A stretch of 64,000 nt of DNA from Polymyxa betae (lineage: Eukaryota > Endomyxa > Phytomyxea > Plasmodiophorida > Plasmodiophoridae), in assembly GCA_003693705.1 (NCBI GenBank), contig RBZT01000313.1:62001-126000 (forward strand), in the 5' to 3' direction. Positions 22,001 to 32,341 of the stretch are shown here, piece after piece. Position numbers and translations under genes: made by a program. The number at the start of each line of letters is the position of its first letter. Positions within the stretch are counted from its first letter, which is position 1. The notes under the pieces were generated by a model. That model saw nothing but the letters and a program-made list of their open reading frames with translations, made no database searches and had not been told where the DNA came from.

Positions 22001-25000
22001 ATTGTTAATTTCGAGACGGTAAAATGAAAGAATTCAAACCGGATTGCATATAAATGGAACATATCGGCAGAAATCCCATCCACGACCGTCCCTTCGACAC
22101 CTTTGGATAGTCCTCATCCAGGTGTATGATAAATGCTGCGGCAACACTTGAACCCCATTTACGAGACAATCCTGGAAAAAGTCAATCGCAGCAGGAATCA
22201 ATTGAGAGTTGTTTACAGATAAATCCCGTGCTGAACAAGACTTCAAGGGATTAAAGGCATCAGCAGGGTTGCATGTTGGAGGACCAGGCACAGGACGGAC
22301 ATACTCTCCTTTTTCAACAAATTGTACGATCTGTCGTACAGAATGAGTTTTCAGATAAAAACAGAATGAGGCCTACTTCAATTTCAGGGAGAACAATCGG
22401 TAGAAATAAGAAAGCAATTGGAAGTAACACAAGAAGACAAAATTGACGTCGGTCCCGCTTGGCAAGCCACCATCGTTTTAAAACCATCGTCCAAAGAGCA
22501 GCACCAAATATTTCCTGGTTCTTATGCAAACTACTCTGCTTTGGTTCTACAATATCATCGACGGCCGCGTTACCCTGAATCAATTGATCGTCGCTGTCAA
22601 AGTCAACTTCAAGGAGGACATTTTGGAGAACATCTGTGGATGTTAAAATATGGGATCCAGAATCTTGTCGTTTATGAGCCACAGCAAGAAATACCTATAA
22701 AGAATTGAATAACCGGTCATACACAAGTATAGCAAAACCAACATCCTCAAGAGAGCAATTCGATATTCCAAACTCGACGAGTTTTCCGAATGCTTCCAGT
22801 TGCTGAAATAGCTGAGGGAATCGAGCTGTGTTATGGGGAGGAAGTTGGAAGGTAGCTTCATTTGCGCCGAATGATATGCAAGTGGCGTCCGGAACCTAAC
22901 AAAAATAAGTAAACTGGGAATTACAGGAAGAAAACGCTCAACAGTTGCATTCAGCAGTTTTTTAACTCGCTTTAACAGTGATTCAGAATTGTCGACGTCT
23001 TTGCTCACGCTAAGGCTGATCGTATAGCCGTTTCCGAATTGCTGTTTCAAGAATAATGATGTACCATAGCAGCATAACTTGCCATCATTAACAATGGCGA
23101 TTCGATCCCCTATTGAAAAAATGAAGAACAATTCGAAGCTTCAAAAGAGCTGACCAAGAACTTCGGCCTCGTCCATAAAATGCTGCAAAGTGAATAAGCA
23201 ATCGTGCTAGCAGATACCAACATGACATACAGTTGTCAGAATAATGACACGATCTTTCTTGTTTTTGAGCAAAACCTCCCAGGTAAATCGTCGACTAAAT
23301 GGATCCATCCCTAAGACAAAAATGGGTTGAACATTCTAGACCATCGATTTTCTTGTCGGTACCAGATGTTGGTTCATCAAGAAACACTACTTGAGATCTT
23401 CCGATCTGCAACATTGTCAGAACCTTAAAAATTTGGCTTTTAAAACAATGCTTACAAATGCAATGGCAACACAGAGTTTTCGTTTCTGGCCTCCAGATAA
23501 ATTTTCAACTTTCTCGTGTATTTTGTCTGACAATCCTAGCTCAGCCAAGGATTCAGCAATGGTTGGTTTCATCTTCCTGAATGGAACGCCCTTAAGTGCT
23601 GCGAATAACCCTAACATTGAAATAAGTAGTGATATTCAAAAACCAGCATTGGTATATACAAAGGTTTTCGTAGCATGTCATATCTTCAAAAAGGATATCG
23701 TGCTGCGGGCACATACCCAACGATCTCCTAATAGTTGGCATGTCTCTTTGAATGGAATGTCCAAAGACCTGAACGCGATAAGACAACATACCATTTTTAC
23801 TGGAAATTACCTTTGCGTCACCAGAAGTAGGTTGCATTAAACCACAAAGGATCCTTATCAAGGTCGTCTTTTTAGATAAGATCAGCAGGTGCCCGAGAGC
23901 AAGTCTGATACATTACCTTGCCAGCGCCATTATGGCCAAGTAAACTGGTAATTTGACCCTAATCGAAGTCAACAGAAAGCTAAAATTTTCTAACTAAGCT
24001 ACCTCGTATAGCGTGAGATTCAAACGATCTAGGGCAACTTTCCTTTTTTTCATTCCAGGAGTTTTGAACTTCCGACATAAGTTGATGATGCGAATACACC
24101 TAAGCAAAGTCAAACAAAATGAACCCAGATTGACGATAGTAACTTGTTCGCTTTGGCAAGTTCGAGATTATCGGCTGTGACAGGCTCAAGAACTGCTTCG
24201 TCATCTTCATTAAAAGAACCAGTAATCTCTTCATTTTCTGACTATATCATGTTATGCAGGAGTTTTAGAAAGAGCGAAATTAACATACAGTTTCAACAGC
24301 CCGAGTCGGTTCACCCAGCCAGAAGTTTTTATGGAACGGAAAGTGCCAAGGATATCGAATACCAACTTTTTTTGGCAGAATCTTATCGAGATACCATCCC
24401 TATCAACAGAGGATTAATCAGTACAAAGATTAAAACATTTGAACAAAGCTCGTACAACGACAGCATATAAGACCGCATCTAAGAACATGATGGCGGTCAT
24501 ACCCTCCATTGACATGCTAAGACCTCGATTCTTATAGGACAAGTACCCCATTCGAAAACCGGATCCATACGATGTGTTTGCTAACGCATTTGAGATTCCA
24601 AGACCGAGACAAGCAGGAGCCACAAGGCACATCAATCCTAATTTCACATCAAGTTACGTTTGCGATACCAGAATAAGCCAACCTTGCTGCACTTCGCTAT
24701 CTGGCATAAAGTAAATCAGAAAGCTGGATACGAAGGTAACCAAAAGAATGAAGATAACGGCGGGCCTCGTATTTTCGAAAAAGGCTGTAAAAGCCAAACA
24801 GAACGAGACCATGGCAGCGCAAAACGAAGAGAAGAACATAATGAGGAGCGATAATCGAAAGTTTGGAAAAATCAATCCGAAATGGGTGATGATGGCAGTA
24901 AGAATACATAACGGAAGAAACGACACGAGATACGATAGACACCTGAAATCGTGTGCTCTAAGGATCCGCATTGCATTTAGGTCAAAATACAGACCATGAC

Positions 25001-26150
25001 AGCTGTAGCACGCTGTCGTACAGCCCCGTAACTTTCATCGCTTCAAGAATCAACAATTCTTTCTCTTGGACAATCGAAAGAACAACTTGTGCCAATGGGT
25101 ATGTAAACGCGATAATAAAAAGTAACCCAGCAACGACGCGAAGATTCTCAATTATTGTTGCACGAAGGGCATCAGGTCCTGTAAACGTGAACGACCATGT
25201 AAGTTGGGTACTGGGAATCGTGACTTCGTATGAGCTTAATATTAAGTCAGGTTTCCCATGATCTATGAAAAAAATACACATACTTAGAGGACTCTCCAGT
25301 AAGCTGAAGAAGGGCAATCACAATGCCAAAAAGAACCATGGCAATGGAAACGCCTTTGAATTGCCGACCCCATCGATGTTTAGCCATTCTCCTTGACCGA
25401 ATACTCAGATGCGGAAATGTCGCTGGAACAGAGCGAGCAGTACCAGTTCTTAACAATGAGACCCCAGAGCTGCCGGACCCAAACTTGTGAGTTCTCAGAT
25501 CTGGAAACGTATCTAAGGCCAAACAGACCGCCGACAAGAAACAAAGCCAGAATTATGCCAGTGACATCTGCAGCATGTACTCGAGGGCATTGATATGAAT
25601 CCCAAACCACTTCATCAAGCATCTGTTTACATTCATAGGATTTCGGGTTATCTGTTTGCAATATTATGGCTTCCAATAATAAAGAAAACCGCCATACAGA
25701 CCCGAAGCTTGGCAACTACGTGCAATTGAGACCGCGTTACAACATCCCTTGGATGGATTGGATGGATCAGATGAGCATTGAATTTCAACCAGGTCCGGAG
25801 ACTGCATAGACATTGTCATGATAACCCGCTACAGAGAAACGAGATTTCTAAATATTACCAGATCAAGAGCAGAGGCAAAAGGCGAGATTGGCTCCATTTC
25901 CCCCTATGAAAATTTCAAAAACTTTTGAATAAAATACTCACAACCTGACGGTTTCTATAAATGACATTGGCGAGCTTTCCAAAATTTTAGGGAGGAACAG
26001 TCCCGATCGCACAACACAATCCCGATAAAAACCATCTTCAAACAGCATCTGATTTATGCAATCTCGAATCTGATCCGATTTGTCAGAATTGAAAACGCTT
26101 GTGGTCGAACGCCAAGAACCTTTTGAGAATCGCTTTGTGTAGCCATTGTG
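19053..26150 (-). CDS. ABCA-type full ABC transporter with Cys-rich N-terminal ectodomain
   Basis: Very many short exons. Order: a Cys-rich segment (about 26150-25590, for example [36 protein letters not shown]); an extra helix ([20 protein letters not shown]); [20 protein letters not shown], the usual ABCA N-terminal motif; transmembrane helices with [23 protein letters not shown]1 follows: [21 protein letters not shown]-loop [29 protein letters not shown], and the D-loop region [17 protein letters not shown]2 spans about 22700-20700. NBD2 has [49 protein letters not shown] and [12 protein letters not shown]. It ends [17 protein letters not shown]. Family members export or flip lipids. The first extracellular loop, usually large in ABCA, is only about 40 residues. 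The true 5' end is not resolved; the start given is where supported coding begins. Confidence 0.85.
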
Positions 26151-26229
26151 CTACGATCCAAGCCTGACTATCTGCAGGTCCTGGTCTTCTGTATGATACA
26201 AACCAGATTTGGTTATGAGCTGGAATAGG

Positions 26230-26831
26230 TAGGCAGCTTTAGGCTGAACAGGTGTTAACACGGTCTCGACGGACGGAGGCCACCCTCTGTGATGTGATCA
26301 AGCAGTTTGGGTCTTCGGGGTTACCACTTATAATTGGGGATTAGATCATAGTCCATGACGAGGAGCTTCGTGTCTTTGGGCCTGTCCTCAGTTCTGCGTT
26401 CTAGGTTGTCGATTGCCAGGAGCCCTTAGCTTGAATCGTCTTTGTGTCTTTCGAAGTCGCAGCAAGTCTCGTGCTGTGTCTAGCATTTGGCGAATAGTTG
26501 AGGAAATTTTAGATCATTATGATCATAATCATCTCCATACAGTTAAAACGGATGCGTTATGACAGAAATGATGGACTGCTCTGAAATTGGAATCGGAGTA
26601 CAAGTATTTATTTCAGCTATCCTTGTGCTACGGGCGCACCTGTTGACAAAACATCAGCCAACTAGACAGATATAATCTACTCAGGTGTGTTTTCTGGCAC
26701 CTAGCTTTAGCTTTTGGCTGAACTTCTAAAACGATTAATAAAGAGGATTCGGAATTGGTATGTAAGTTCCTGTGAACTGTAAATAACTGTTTATTTAGCT
26801 AGATTGGAATAACTTGAGTTATATTCACTAT
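26230..26831. other. Gap of about 600 bp without a recognised gene
   Basis: Upstream of the ABCA gene. No open frame with protein-like composition or family motif on either strand. It may contain the missing first exon(s) and promoter of the transporter. Confidence 0.4.
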
Positions 26832-27395
26832 CTAGCTGGGCTGGCTAAGATCCTCGTGTTCATCGCCTTCCCGCTCAATCACCGGTAAGCTTAAATGTCT
26901 AGAAGGCGTTTTCTTGAAATGCCTTGGAGAATCTCTCTCTGTTGAATCCTCAATGGACCTTGTTCCCAATGAATTTCCGAATGCTCGTACAGTTAGCTGT
27001 CCATCTGGTGTTGACTCTCGCCAAGATTGCATTGAGTGCATGCGATGAACAGACGCAGGCCTTGTCATGAATCCCGAATGGCTGTACCTCGCCATTTGAG
27101 AATCATCAGAATCAATGGCTTTGCTTAATCTCATCTCCGGGTTAGTTGGCAACCATGACATGCTACCATGCGATTCTGAGCGAGAATGGGTTCGCATTTG
27201 AGACCCATGTCTTGAAAGCCTAGTGAAAAACCCGGAATAGCTGTATCGAGCATACTGGGAACATTCACCCTCCGATGTCTTATTAAATCTTTTATCAGGG
27301 CCTTCGAGAACTTCTTCAGCGTTGTAAATCTGATGCGGAGGCTTATAACATGAGAGGCTTAATCCCATAAACCGGGGTGGCCTGGGAAAGGCCAA
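26832..27395 (-). CDS. Uncharacterised Ser/Arg/His-rich protein with internal repeat
   Basis: Single open frame of 187 codons starting MAFPRPPRFMGLSLSCY. It contains a duplicated unit: CSQYARYSYSGFFTRLS and, about 55 residues later, DSQMARYSHSGFMTRPA. The intervening and following sequence is rich in Ser, Arg, His and Met, and predicted disordered. No signal peptide or membrane helix, and no family recognised. The repeat and the length argue that it is coding. Serines next to Arg suggest a phosphorylated, possibly cytoskeletal or signalling protein, but that is a guess. It could also be the 3' exon of a longer gene, since every confident neighbour is multi-exonic. Confidence 0.5.
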   Translation of the reverse strand: MAFPRPPRFMGLSLSCYKPPHQIYNAEEVLEGPDKRFNKTSEGECSQYARYSYSGFFTRLSRHGSQMRTHSRSESHGSMSWLPTNPEMRLSKAIDSDDSQMARYSHSGFMTRPASVHRMHSMQSWRESTPDGQLTVRAFGNSLGTRSIEDSTERDSPRHFKKTPSRHLSLPVIEREGDEHEDLSQPS

Positions 27396-27654
27396 CGCGC
27401 TTCGTCACCTAGGTTGTAGATTTTCTAGCATGCGAAGATTGTTGCATATTCGATCCGGTACTATGATCGCGCTGGGCAAAAACTGCAGTGACTCCAGAGA
27501 ATTATATTCTATTAGGTATACGATTTTATTTTGTGTGATCAAAATATAACAACGGTCGAGACTCGAGACGTCTTTAGCAATGGACTGTTCGTCACAGACG
27601 TCTTAATGCCATGTGCAACGGCAACATGCAGTCAGTCCAGTCATATGACCAATC

Positions 27655-27837
27655 TCAACATTTGGATACTTGTGCTTGCAATTTGCTGAACTGCCGAATG
27701 ATGATATCGAATATCCGGCAAGCATCGATTAGACTGGTGGTGATGCAGTCGGGTATCATTTCTGAGTGAAAACTCGGACATGCAAAAGTCGGAATGCTCT
27801 TATGAATCGAACAGTTGTTACCAGGAGGACAATCCAT
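27655..27837 (-). CDS. Possible small Cys/His-containing protein or exon
   Basis: A 60-codon frame starting MDCPPGNNCSIHKSIPTFAC and ending RQFSKLQAQVSKC. Cys and His spacing (C-x5-C-x2-H, then C-x3-H) could bind metal. The opposite strand (27815-28006) also has an open frame with a helical look, so which is real is unclear. The rest of 27396-27975 shows nothing else. Confidence 0.25.
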   Translation of the reverse strand: MDCPPGNNCSIHKSIPTFACPSFHSEMIPDCITTSLIDACRIFDIIIRQFSKLQAQVSKC

Positions 27838-27975
27838 AACTTCGGGGGAATCTGAATATTTTCTTCAGAACCGATTGCTCAGAGTTCATCCAAATTCAGA
27901 ATTGAAGATCGTTCTTAAGGAAGTCACTTCGCTCATTCAGAAGCAGAAAGTCGCCCAGAAGCGTTTTTGTGAGAG

Positions 27976-29298
27976 CTATTGCATTGCACACGACTCCCCA
28001 ACATGAGCAGCAGCTGTAGTTGCAACTTGTCGTCGTAAGTGCGAGGCAATCGCTTGAATAGCGGCCAGATCACAAGATTCTATGGACGGCTTGTCATCGT
28101 GTGCTTTCGTACAGCTTAGTGGGCTTGGATGAATGCCAAGAATGGAATTTATAGTGACCGATACTTCATCCAAATCTCTCCAGATTTCATAGAGGTCAAC
28201 ATGATTGAATCGACCTTCCCCTTCAAGCCTCTTAAAATTCTCGTTTTCGTTAGTGCGTTGAGGCGGTTCGTTTTCGCTGTATCTCAGTCTTTGATACAAG
28301 TCTTCAATGAGACTATTCTGTCCTTGAATATGATCCGATTTCTCCTTTAGCTGATCATGTGAGGTGGCTAGCTGAGAGTCCAATTTCAATATTATGTTGT
28401 CTTTGGCCTCGATGGCAGCTTTTAATACATGCAATTCTTTTGAAAGACAAGAAAGTTTCATATCTTTTTCCTTGATGATCTCCAGTGACGATTCTGCTGA
28501 AGTTAATTGACTTTCTAAATCTTCTAGTCGGTTTTTAAGCTGTTCTCGATCTCTCATGATCGATGCCATTTGACCATTGTCCAGTTGAAGGACACGAGAC
28601 CGCTCGTTTCGCCAGTTTGATCTGAGAATCTCGATATCGGCTTTCATTTTGGCAATCTGGCTATGCAGAGATATCACTTGACTTTGAGAAGTCTCTAAAT
28701 CTTGCCTCGCTTTAGCGCTTGCTCGCTGCTCGCTGGTCAGCGCCGCTCTGAGCGTTTTAGTCTCCTCACTCAACTGGGATAATTCTCTCTGCAGCACATT
28801 CGAATATTGCTCTGCATGTTCTTCTTTCAGCAACAGCTCATTTTCCTTACCACGAAGAAATTCTCTCAGAGTTTGTTCTGTTTCAGATCTGTGTCTGAGA
28901 GCAGTTTGGTAGTCTACAATTTCCAAGCTTAACTGCTCGACTTTTGATTTAGCAGAAGCTAATTCCGCCGCTGCGAGATTGTGCTGCTCCTGTAAAGATC
29001 GTATCTGCTCATTGTACGATTCAAGCTGATGGTGGCTTTGAGTTCGTGTCTGATGCAGCTCAGCCGAGACTTCTTTCATTCGCTTGATGGCCTCAGCCTT
29101 CGCCAGCCTGACCTCCATGAGGTCTAGATTCAGCTGTGCTAGTTGTGTCTGCCATCTATCTGACATCAACTCTGGAACCGTATCAGCGATATTGGCAGAG
29201 GGCAGCGGAGCCCACAGCAACAAGACACTGGTGTTACGCTCCTCACGGAATTCATATAGAAGTATCTCAAATCTCACCTGATGATACTGTATCTGCAA
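27976..29298 (-). CDS. Long coiled-coil protein, uncharacterised
   Basis: An uninterrupted 440-codon frame. A short globular start (QVRFEILLYEFREERNTSVL, then LLWAPLPSANI) precedes about 300 residues of heptad-rich coiled coil, for example EVSAELHQTRTQSHHQLESY, LREFLRGKENELLLKEEHAE and LQDLESQLTSAESSLEIIKE-like stretches. The C-terminal part (IWRDLDEVSVTINSILGIHP, then AIQAIASHLRRQV) is less helical. The order small beta-like head then coiled coil recalls centrosomal or basal-body proteins, which would suit a ciliated cell, but I cannot name a family. It lies 88 bp upstream of the SAE1 stop on the same strand. It is unusual here in having such a long intronless stretch. Confidence 0.65.
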   Translation of the reverse strand: MQIQYHQVRFEILLYEFREERNTSVLLLWAPLPSANIADTVPELMSDRWQTQLAQLNLDLMEVRLAKAEAIKRMKEVSAELHQTRTQSHHQLESYNEQIRSLQEQHNLAAAELASAKSKVEQLSLEIVDYQTALRHRSETEQTLREFLRGKENELLLKEEHAEQYSNVLQRELSQLSEETKTLRAALTSEQRASAKARQDLETSQSQVISLHSQIAKMKADIEILRSNWRNERSRVLQLDNGQMASIMRDREQLKNRLEDLESQLTSAESSLEIIKEKDMKLSCLSKELHVLKAAIEAKDNIILKLDSQLATSHDQLKEKSDHIQGQNSLIEDLYQRLRYSENEPPQRTNENENFKRLEGEGRFNHVDLYEIWRDLDEVSVTINSILGIHPSPLSCTKAHDDKPSIESCDLAAIQAIASHLRRQVATTAAAHVGESCAMQ

Positions 29299-29385
29299 AT
29301 TGACCTGTCGGTTTTTCTAAGAATAACTGATACTGGTAGTAGTCAAACATTGCAGTAAAGGAGTGACGTGGTCGATTGTAACATT

Positions 29386-30675
29386 TTAATCAGAAGACTG
29401 TCGTTTTGGTATTTGAACATTAACAGCGGAATTTCCCCATCCATTGAAAACAGTGACATTTAACAAAGGGGTATCTTTTCGTGTTACAGTCTTCAGTATT
29501 TCCTGCATTGAATTTCAGGAATTTGTGGTTCAAGAATTCACAAAGCTAACCTGACTCAACAAACCACCCATAACTGCAGCAGCAGGGGCGGCTTCAACTC
29601 TCCAGTTCTTAACGACTTTCAAAACCTCCTATAGAAACATCATCGGGCTGCTTTATAGGTGAAACCCTGATTACCTGTGAAGAGGGCGATTCGTCTGAAG
29701 CTAACTGCTCAGTTTCCCTTTGTAGCTCAATAAGCGCTGCAGAGTCAGACTCGTCTGGCCAACGGTCAAACTTTTCACGGAATGCATAAACTGAGGTTAC
29801 AACATTAGATTGAGAAGAAAATGAAGACAATTCCAGCACTGACTCAGACGAACAGAAGCGAATATAGATGCTTCCTTTTTACAACGACGCCCAAAAGCAG
29901 AGTACGTCTCAGCAAAAGAAGCTGAGAAAATATCTGAAATATTCGGAAAAACAATTTCTTCGTTTTTATGTTCATCAGCGGCGCCATTTTCGCCTGGAGT
30001 CGTTCTGTAGCGCTTTTGAAATAAGACGATAGCATCTTACAGATTTCTTACACCACGAACGCATGGTTGAATAGGTTTTGGCAAAAGAAGGCATCAAAAT
30101 TCATCGTTTCGCACATAAAAATTGCTGGACGTTGAGTTAGGGAATTCAGGCGTTTTTCTAACTCTTGAACCCAGCGAAGTGTTTGTCCAGAAACACAAAT
30201 GACCGCAAACTTGCTCCAAAATTCTGGAGTTTGTGAAGCAACATCAGATGTGACCGCCTCAACTTCGACATTCGGATTCAATTCAGAAATTCGAGGCACA
30301 ATAGCCTCAGCTTTCTGATTCGAACGTTAGCCAGAAAGAATGGAGTATTGGCAAACATTACATTCTTGCCAATATCGTCAGCGTTGAGAAGGTAATGTGA
30401 CGAGACATCTTCGTCTTTTGATAAAATAGAATCATCCCATACAGATAAAGAACCGATTCCAGCCAAAATCAGATTTTTGCAAATTTCTGATTGCAACGCA
30501 GTTATTCCAATAACTAGAATTTTACTGTTTCGCATCCTAAAATGCAGAATTGAAAATCGGCATACACAGTTCAGATAAATACGAACATGGTTTGAGCTTG
30601 AACGCCCCAAACACGGATCTGTCGATCGTACAAGGCGGCTTCATCCTCAGTAATGTCTCGTTTCTGTTCTGTCAT
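29386..30675 (-). CDS. SAE1: SUMO-activating enzyme subunit 1
   Basis: The non-catalytic half of the SUMO E1 heterodimer; with UBA2 it adenylates SUMO. Start MTEQKRDITEDEAALYDRQI, then RVWGVQAQTM, the highly conserved AOS1/SAE1 opening. A 50-nt intron leads to MRNSKILVIGITALQSEICK, then NLILAGIGSLSVWDD (Rossmann strand of the ThiF fold), ISELNPNVEVEAV, and VICVSGQTLRWVQELEKRLN. Later exons reach FDRWPDESDSAALIELQRET. It ends VNVQIPKRQSSD, stop TAA 29386-29388. As expected for SAE1 there is no catalytic cysteine domain. ATG8-type or NEDD8-type E1 partners are excluded by the YDRQIRVWG opening and short length. Confidence 0.88.
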
Positions 30676-30973
30676 TAGCCGTCAAACGGACTCTAGATGA
30701 TACTTAAAGAGCAAACAGCGAAATGACAGAACGAAAACAAAGCAGATTCTGGTAGGAATGCGGCAACATGGAATCTTGGTGGGCTGCGCCCGAGATCCCC
30801 CATCATTGTCCCATCTCTTTGTCTCGCCCTCTCTCTTTACATTCTCGGCGATTTGACTCCATTTGATACCAGTCCGGCGCTTTGTTCAAACAATACAGCG
30901 CTTACTGCTGGTTATCTAACGGTATCAAAGTGTTACGGTACCTCATTTTTTGACTGTTATTTATAGACCGGTA

Positions 30974-31231
30974 ATGTCCCCTCCGAATCGACTCGCATGT
31001 TTGTCTCTATATCGGCAGCTTTTGAAAGCCGGCAAGCAGTTTCATGATTTCAATTTTCGATCGTATGCATTAAGGAGGACTAAAGAGCGCTTTCGAGAAG
31101 CTCGGGGCGTCTCTCCCGAAGAAGCCGACCGCTTGTATGCCTGCGGCTTGCAAGAGCTAGAGGTTGTCAAAAGGCAGGCTACCCTCAACAAAATGTTCGC
31201 TCGAGGTCAAAGCTATGCTGATTTAGCCTAA
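30974..31231 (+). CDS. LYRM4: LYR-motif protein ISD11 (iron-sulfur cluster assembly)
   Basis: Single exon, about 85 residues from MSPPNRLACLSLYRQLLKAG. It carries LYR (SLYRQLLK), NFRSYALRRTKERFREARGV and LQELEVVKRQATLNKMF, the order seen in ISD11. In the mitochondrial matrix ISD11 stabilises the cysteine desulfurase NFS1 together with acyl carrier protein. An upstream in-frame ATG at 30950 would add eight residues; 30974 is preferred because ISD11 N-termini are short. It is divergently arranged with SAE1 about 300 bp away. Confidence 0.9.
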   Translation: MSPPNRLACLSLYRQLLKAGKQFHDFNFRSYALRRTKERFREARGVSPEEADRLYACGLQELEVVKRQATLNKMFARGQSYADLA

Positions 31232-31423
31232 TATAGTATAGTTATAACAATTTACAAAGCGTTTTATTTGACTACCCTTCGTTACCATGTTTTATTTTAC
31301 AATTGCCGTATTGATAAGAAATAGAACTGCCAGTATTTGATAATTTTACGTATCCCAAAGAAAGGGAATTTGATAAACTGTACAGTAATATAAAGTAAAT
31401 ACAGTATGGACAAGACAGAGAAC

Positions 31424-31640
31424 TCATTCTGCATAAAAAGTAGCGTAAGTAACTTCCTTCACGGTATTGGGCGGAGGAAGAATAAGCCTAAAATTAGTCT
31501 CGCGACTTTCCATCGGCCTGGTCACTTTGTACCTCGAGCCTGCTACAGTGAAACAATCGATCTCACAGGCAATAATTTTCCCATTGCTCGTCACTCCGGG
31601 GGTCGAAAGACTCTTCTGTCCGACTTTTCCTTATAACCCC
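31424..31640 (-). CDS. Possible short exon of an unrecognised protein
   Basis: The minus strand is open here and reads protein-like sequence such as TPGVTSNGKIIACEIDCFTV and RETNFRLILPPPNTVKEVTY before TGA at 31424-31426. The start and any upstream exon could not be placed, and the plus strand is open too. The gene would be divergent from the one at 31767. No family recognised. Confidence 0.25.
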
Positions 31641-31766
31641 GGCCACATCATTTCAGGCCGGTTTGGCAGCTCGGCCTACGTCACTGCATTGTTGCGTTTT
31701 TGGCACGCGCCGGTGTCGTTGATTGGTGATTAACGGTTTCATCAAAGCCTCAGTCAACATAGTGTT

Positions 31767-32159
31767 ATGGATCAGGAATCGCTAGTTTTCAATCCCCCAT
31801 CGCGCGAAAATCCAATCATCTACGCTAAGTCCTGGTTTGAATTGAAACAAACTGCTGTCAATGGAGGCGAACAAGCTGAGATGCCTCTTGAAGTATTAGC
31901 CGCAAGACTGCAACAATTGCACGTAAAGGAGATGCAGTTTGCTTTCTGGTGGTTTATTGAAGTTTGCTGCCAGATTGAGCGGAGGAAGGCCAAAGCTGCA
32001 GCCAAAGTTTCTGAGAATGCTAATATTTCCCAGTCGTCGGACGCAGAAGAAGACGAATTTGACGCATGCTTTGGCAGAGAATTGAGCTTCCTTTTAAATC
32101 AGTTACGGATACGGGATCTGGATATCAAAGAATTGCCTTTCATGCCATATATTTATTGA
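31767..32159 (+). CDS. Uncharacterised 130-residue protein
   Basis: Single open frame starting MDQESLVFNPPSRENPIIYA. It is helical and charged (EVLAARLQQLHVKEMQFAFW, then RRKAKAAAKVSENAN), with an acidic patch (DAEEDEFDACFGRE) and a Leu-rich end. The balanced composition and good start context suggest a real gene, but no family is recognised. It converges on INTS8 with about 180 bp between the stops. Confidence 0.5.
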   Translation: MDQESLVFNPPSRENPIIYAKSWFELKQTAVNGGEQAEMPLEVLAARLQQLHVKEMQFAFWWFIEVCCQIERRKAKAAAKVSENANISQSSDAEEDEFDACFGRELSFLLNQLRIRDLDIKELPFMPYIY

Positions 32160-32341
32160 GCTTAACAACATTGAAGCAACCGCAAGCCGCATTTCAGATC
32201 TGATGAACCATTTTAGGTGAAAACTTTTGGTCATTGCCCATCTGCTGCAGCTTGTTGACAATGGTTCAAGTCGATTTCCAATTGATCTATAAACTTCTGT
32301 GTTGCGCGCTTTGCCATTCAACTTGCTGTGTTATTGATGAC

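Noticed and set aside
22418-22708. Plus-strand open frame inside the transporter region
   Set aside because: Antisense to an ABCA membrane-domain exon.
31406-31733. Overlapping plus-strand open frames of 76 and 88 codons
   Set aside because: No family or start context; the minus strand reads more protein-like sequence here.
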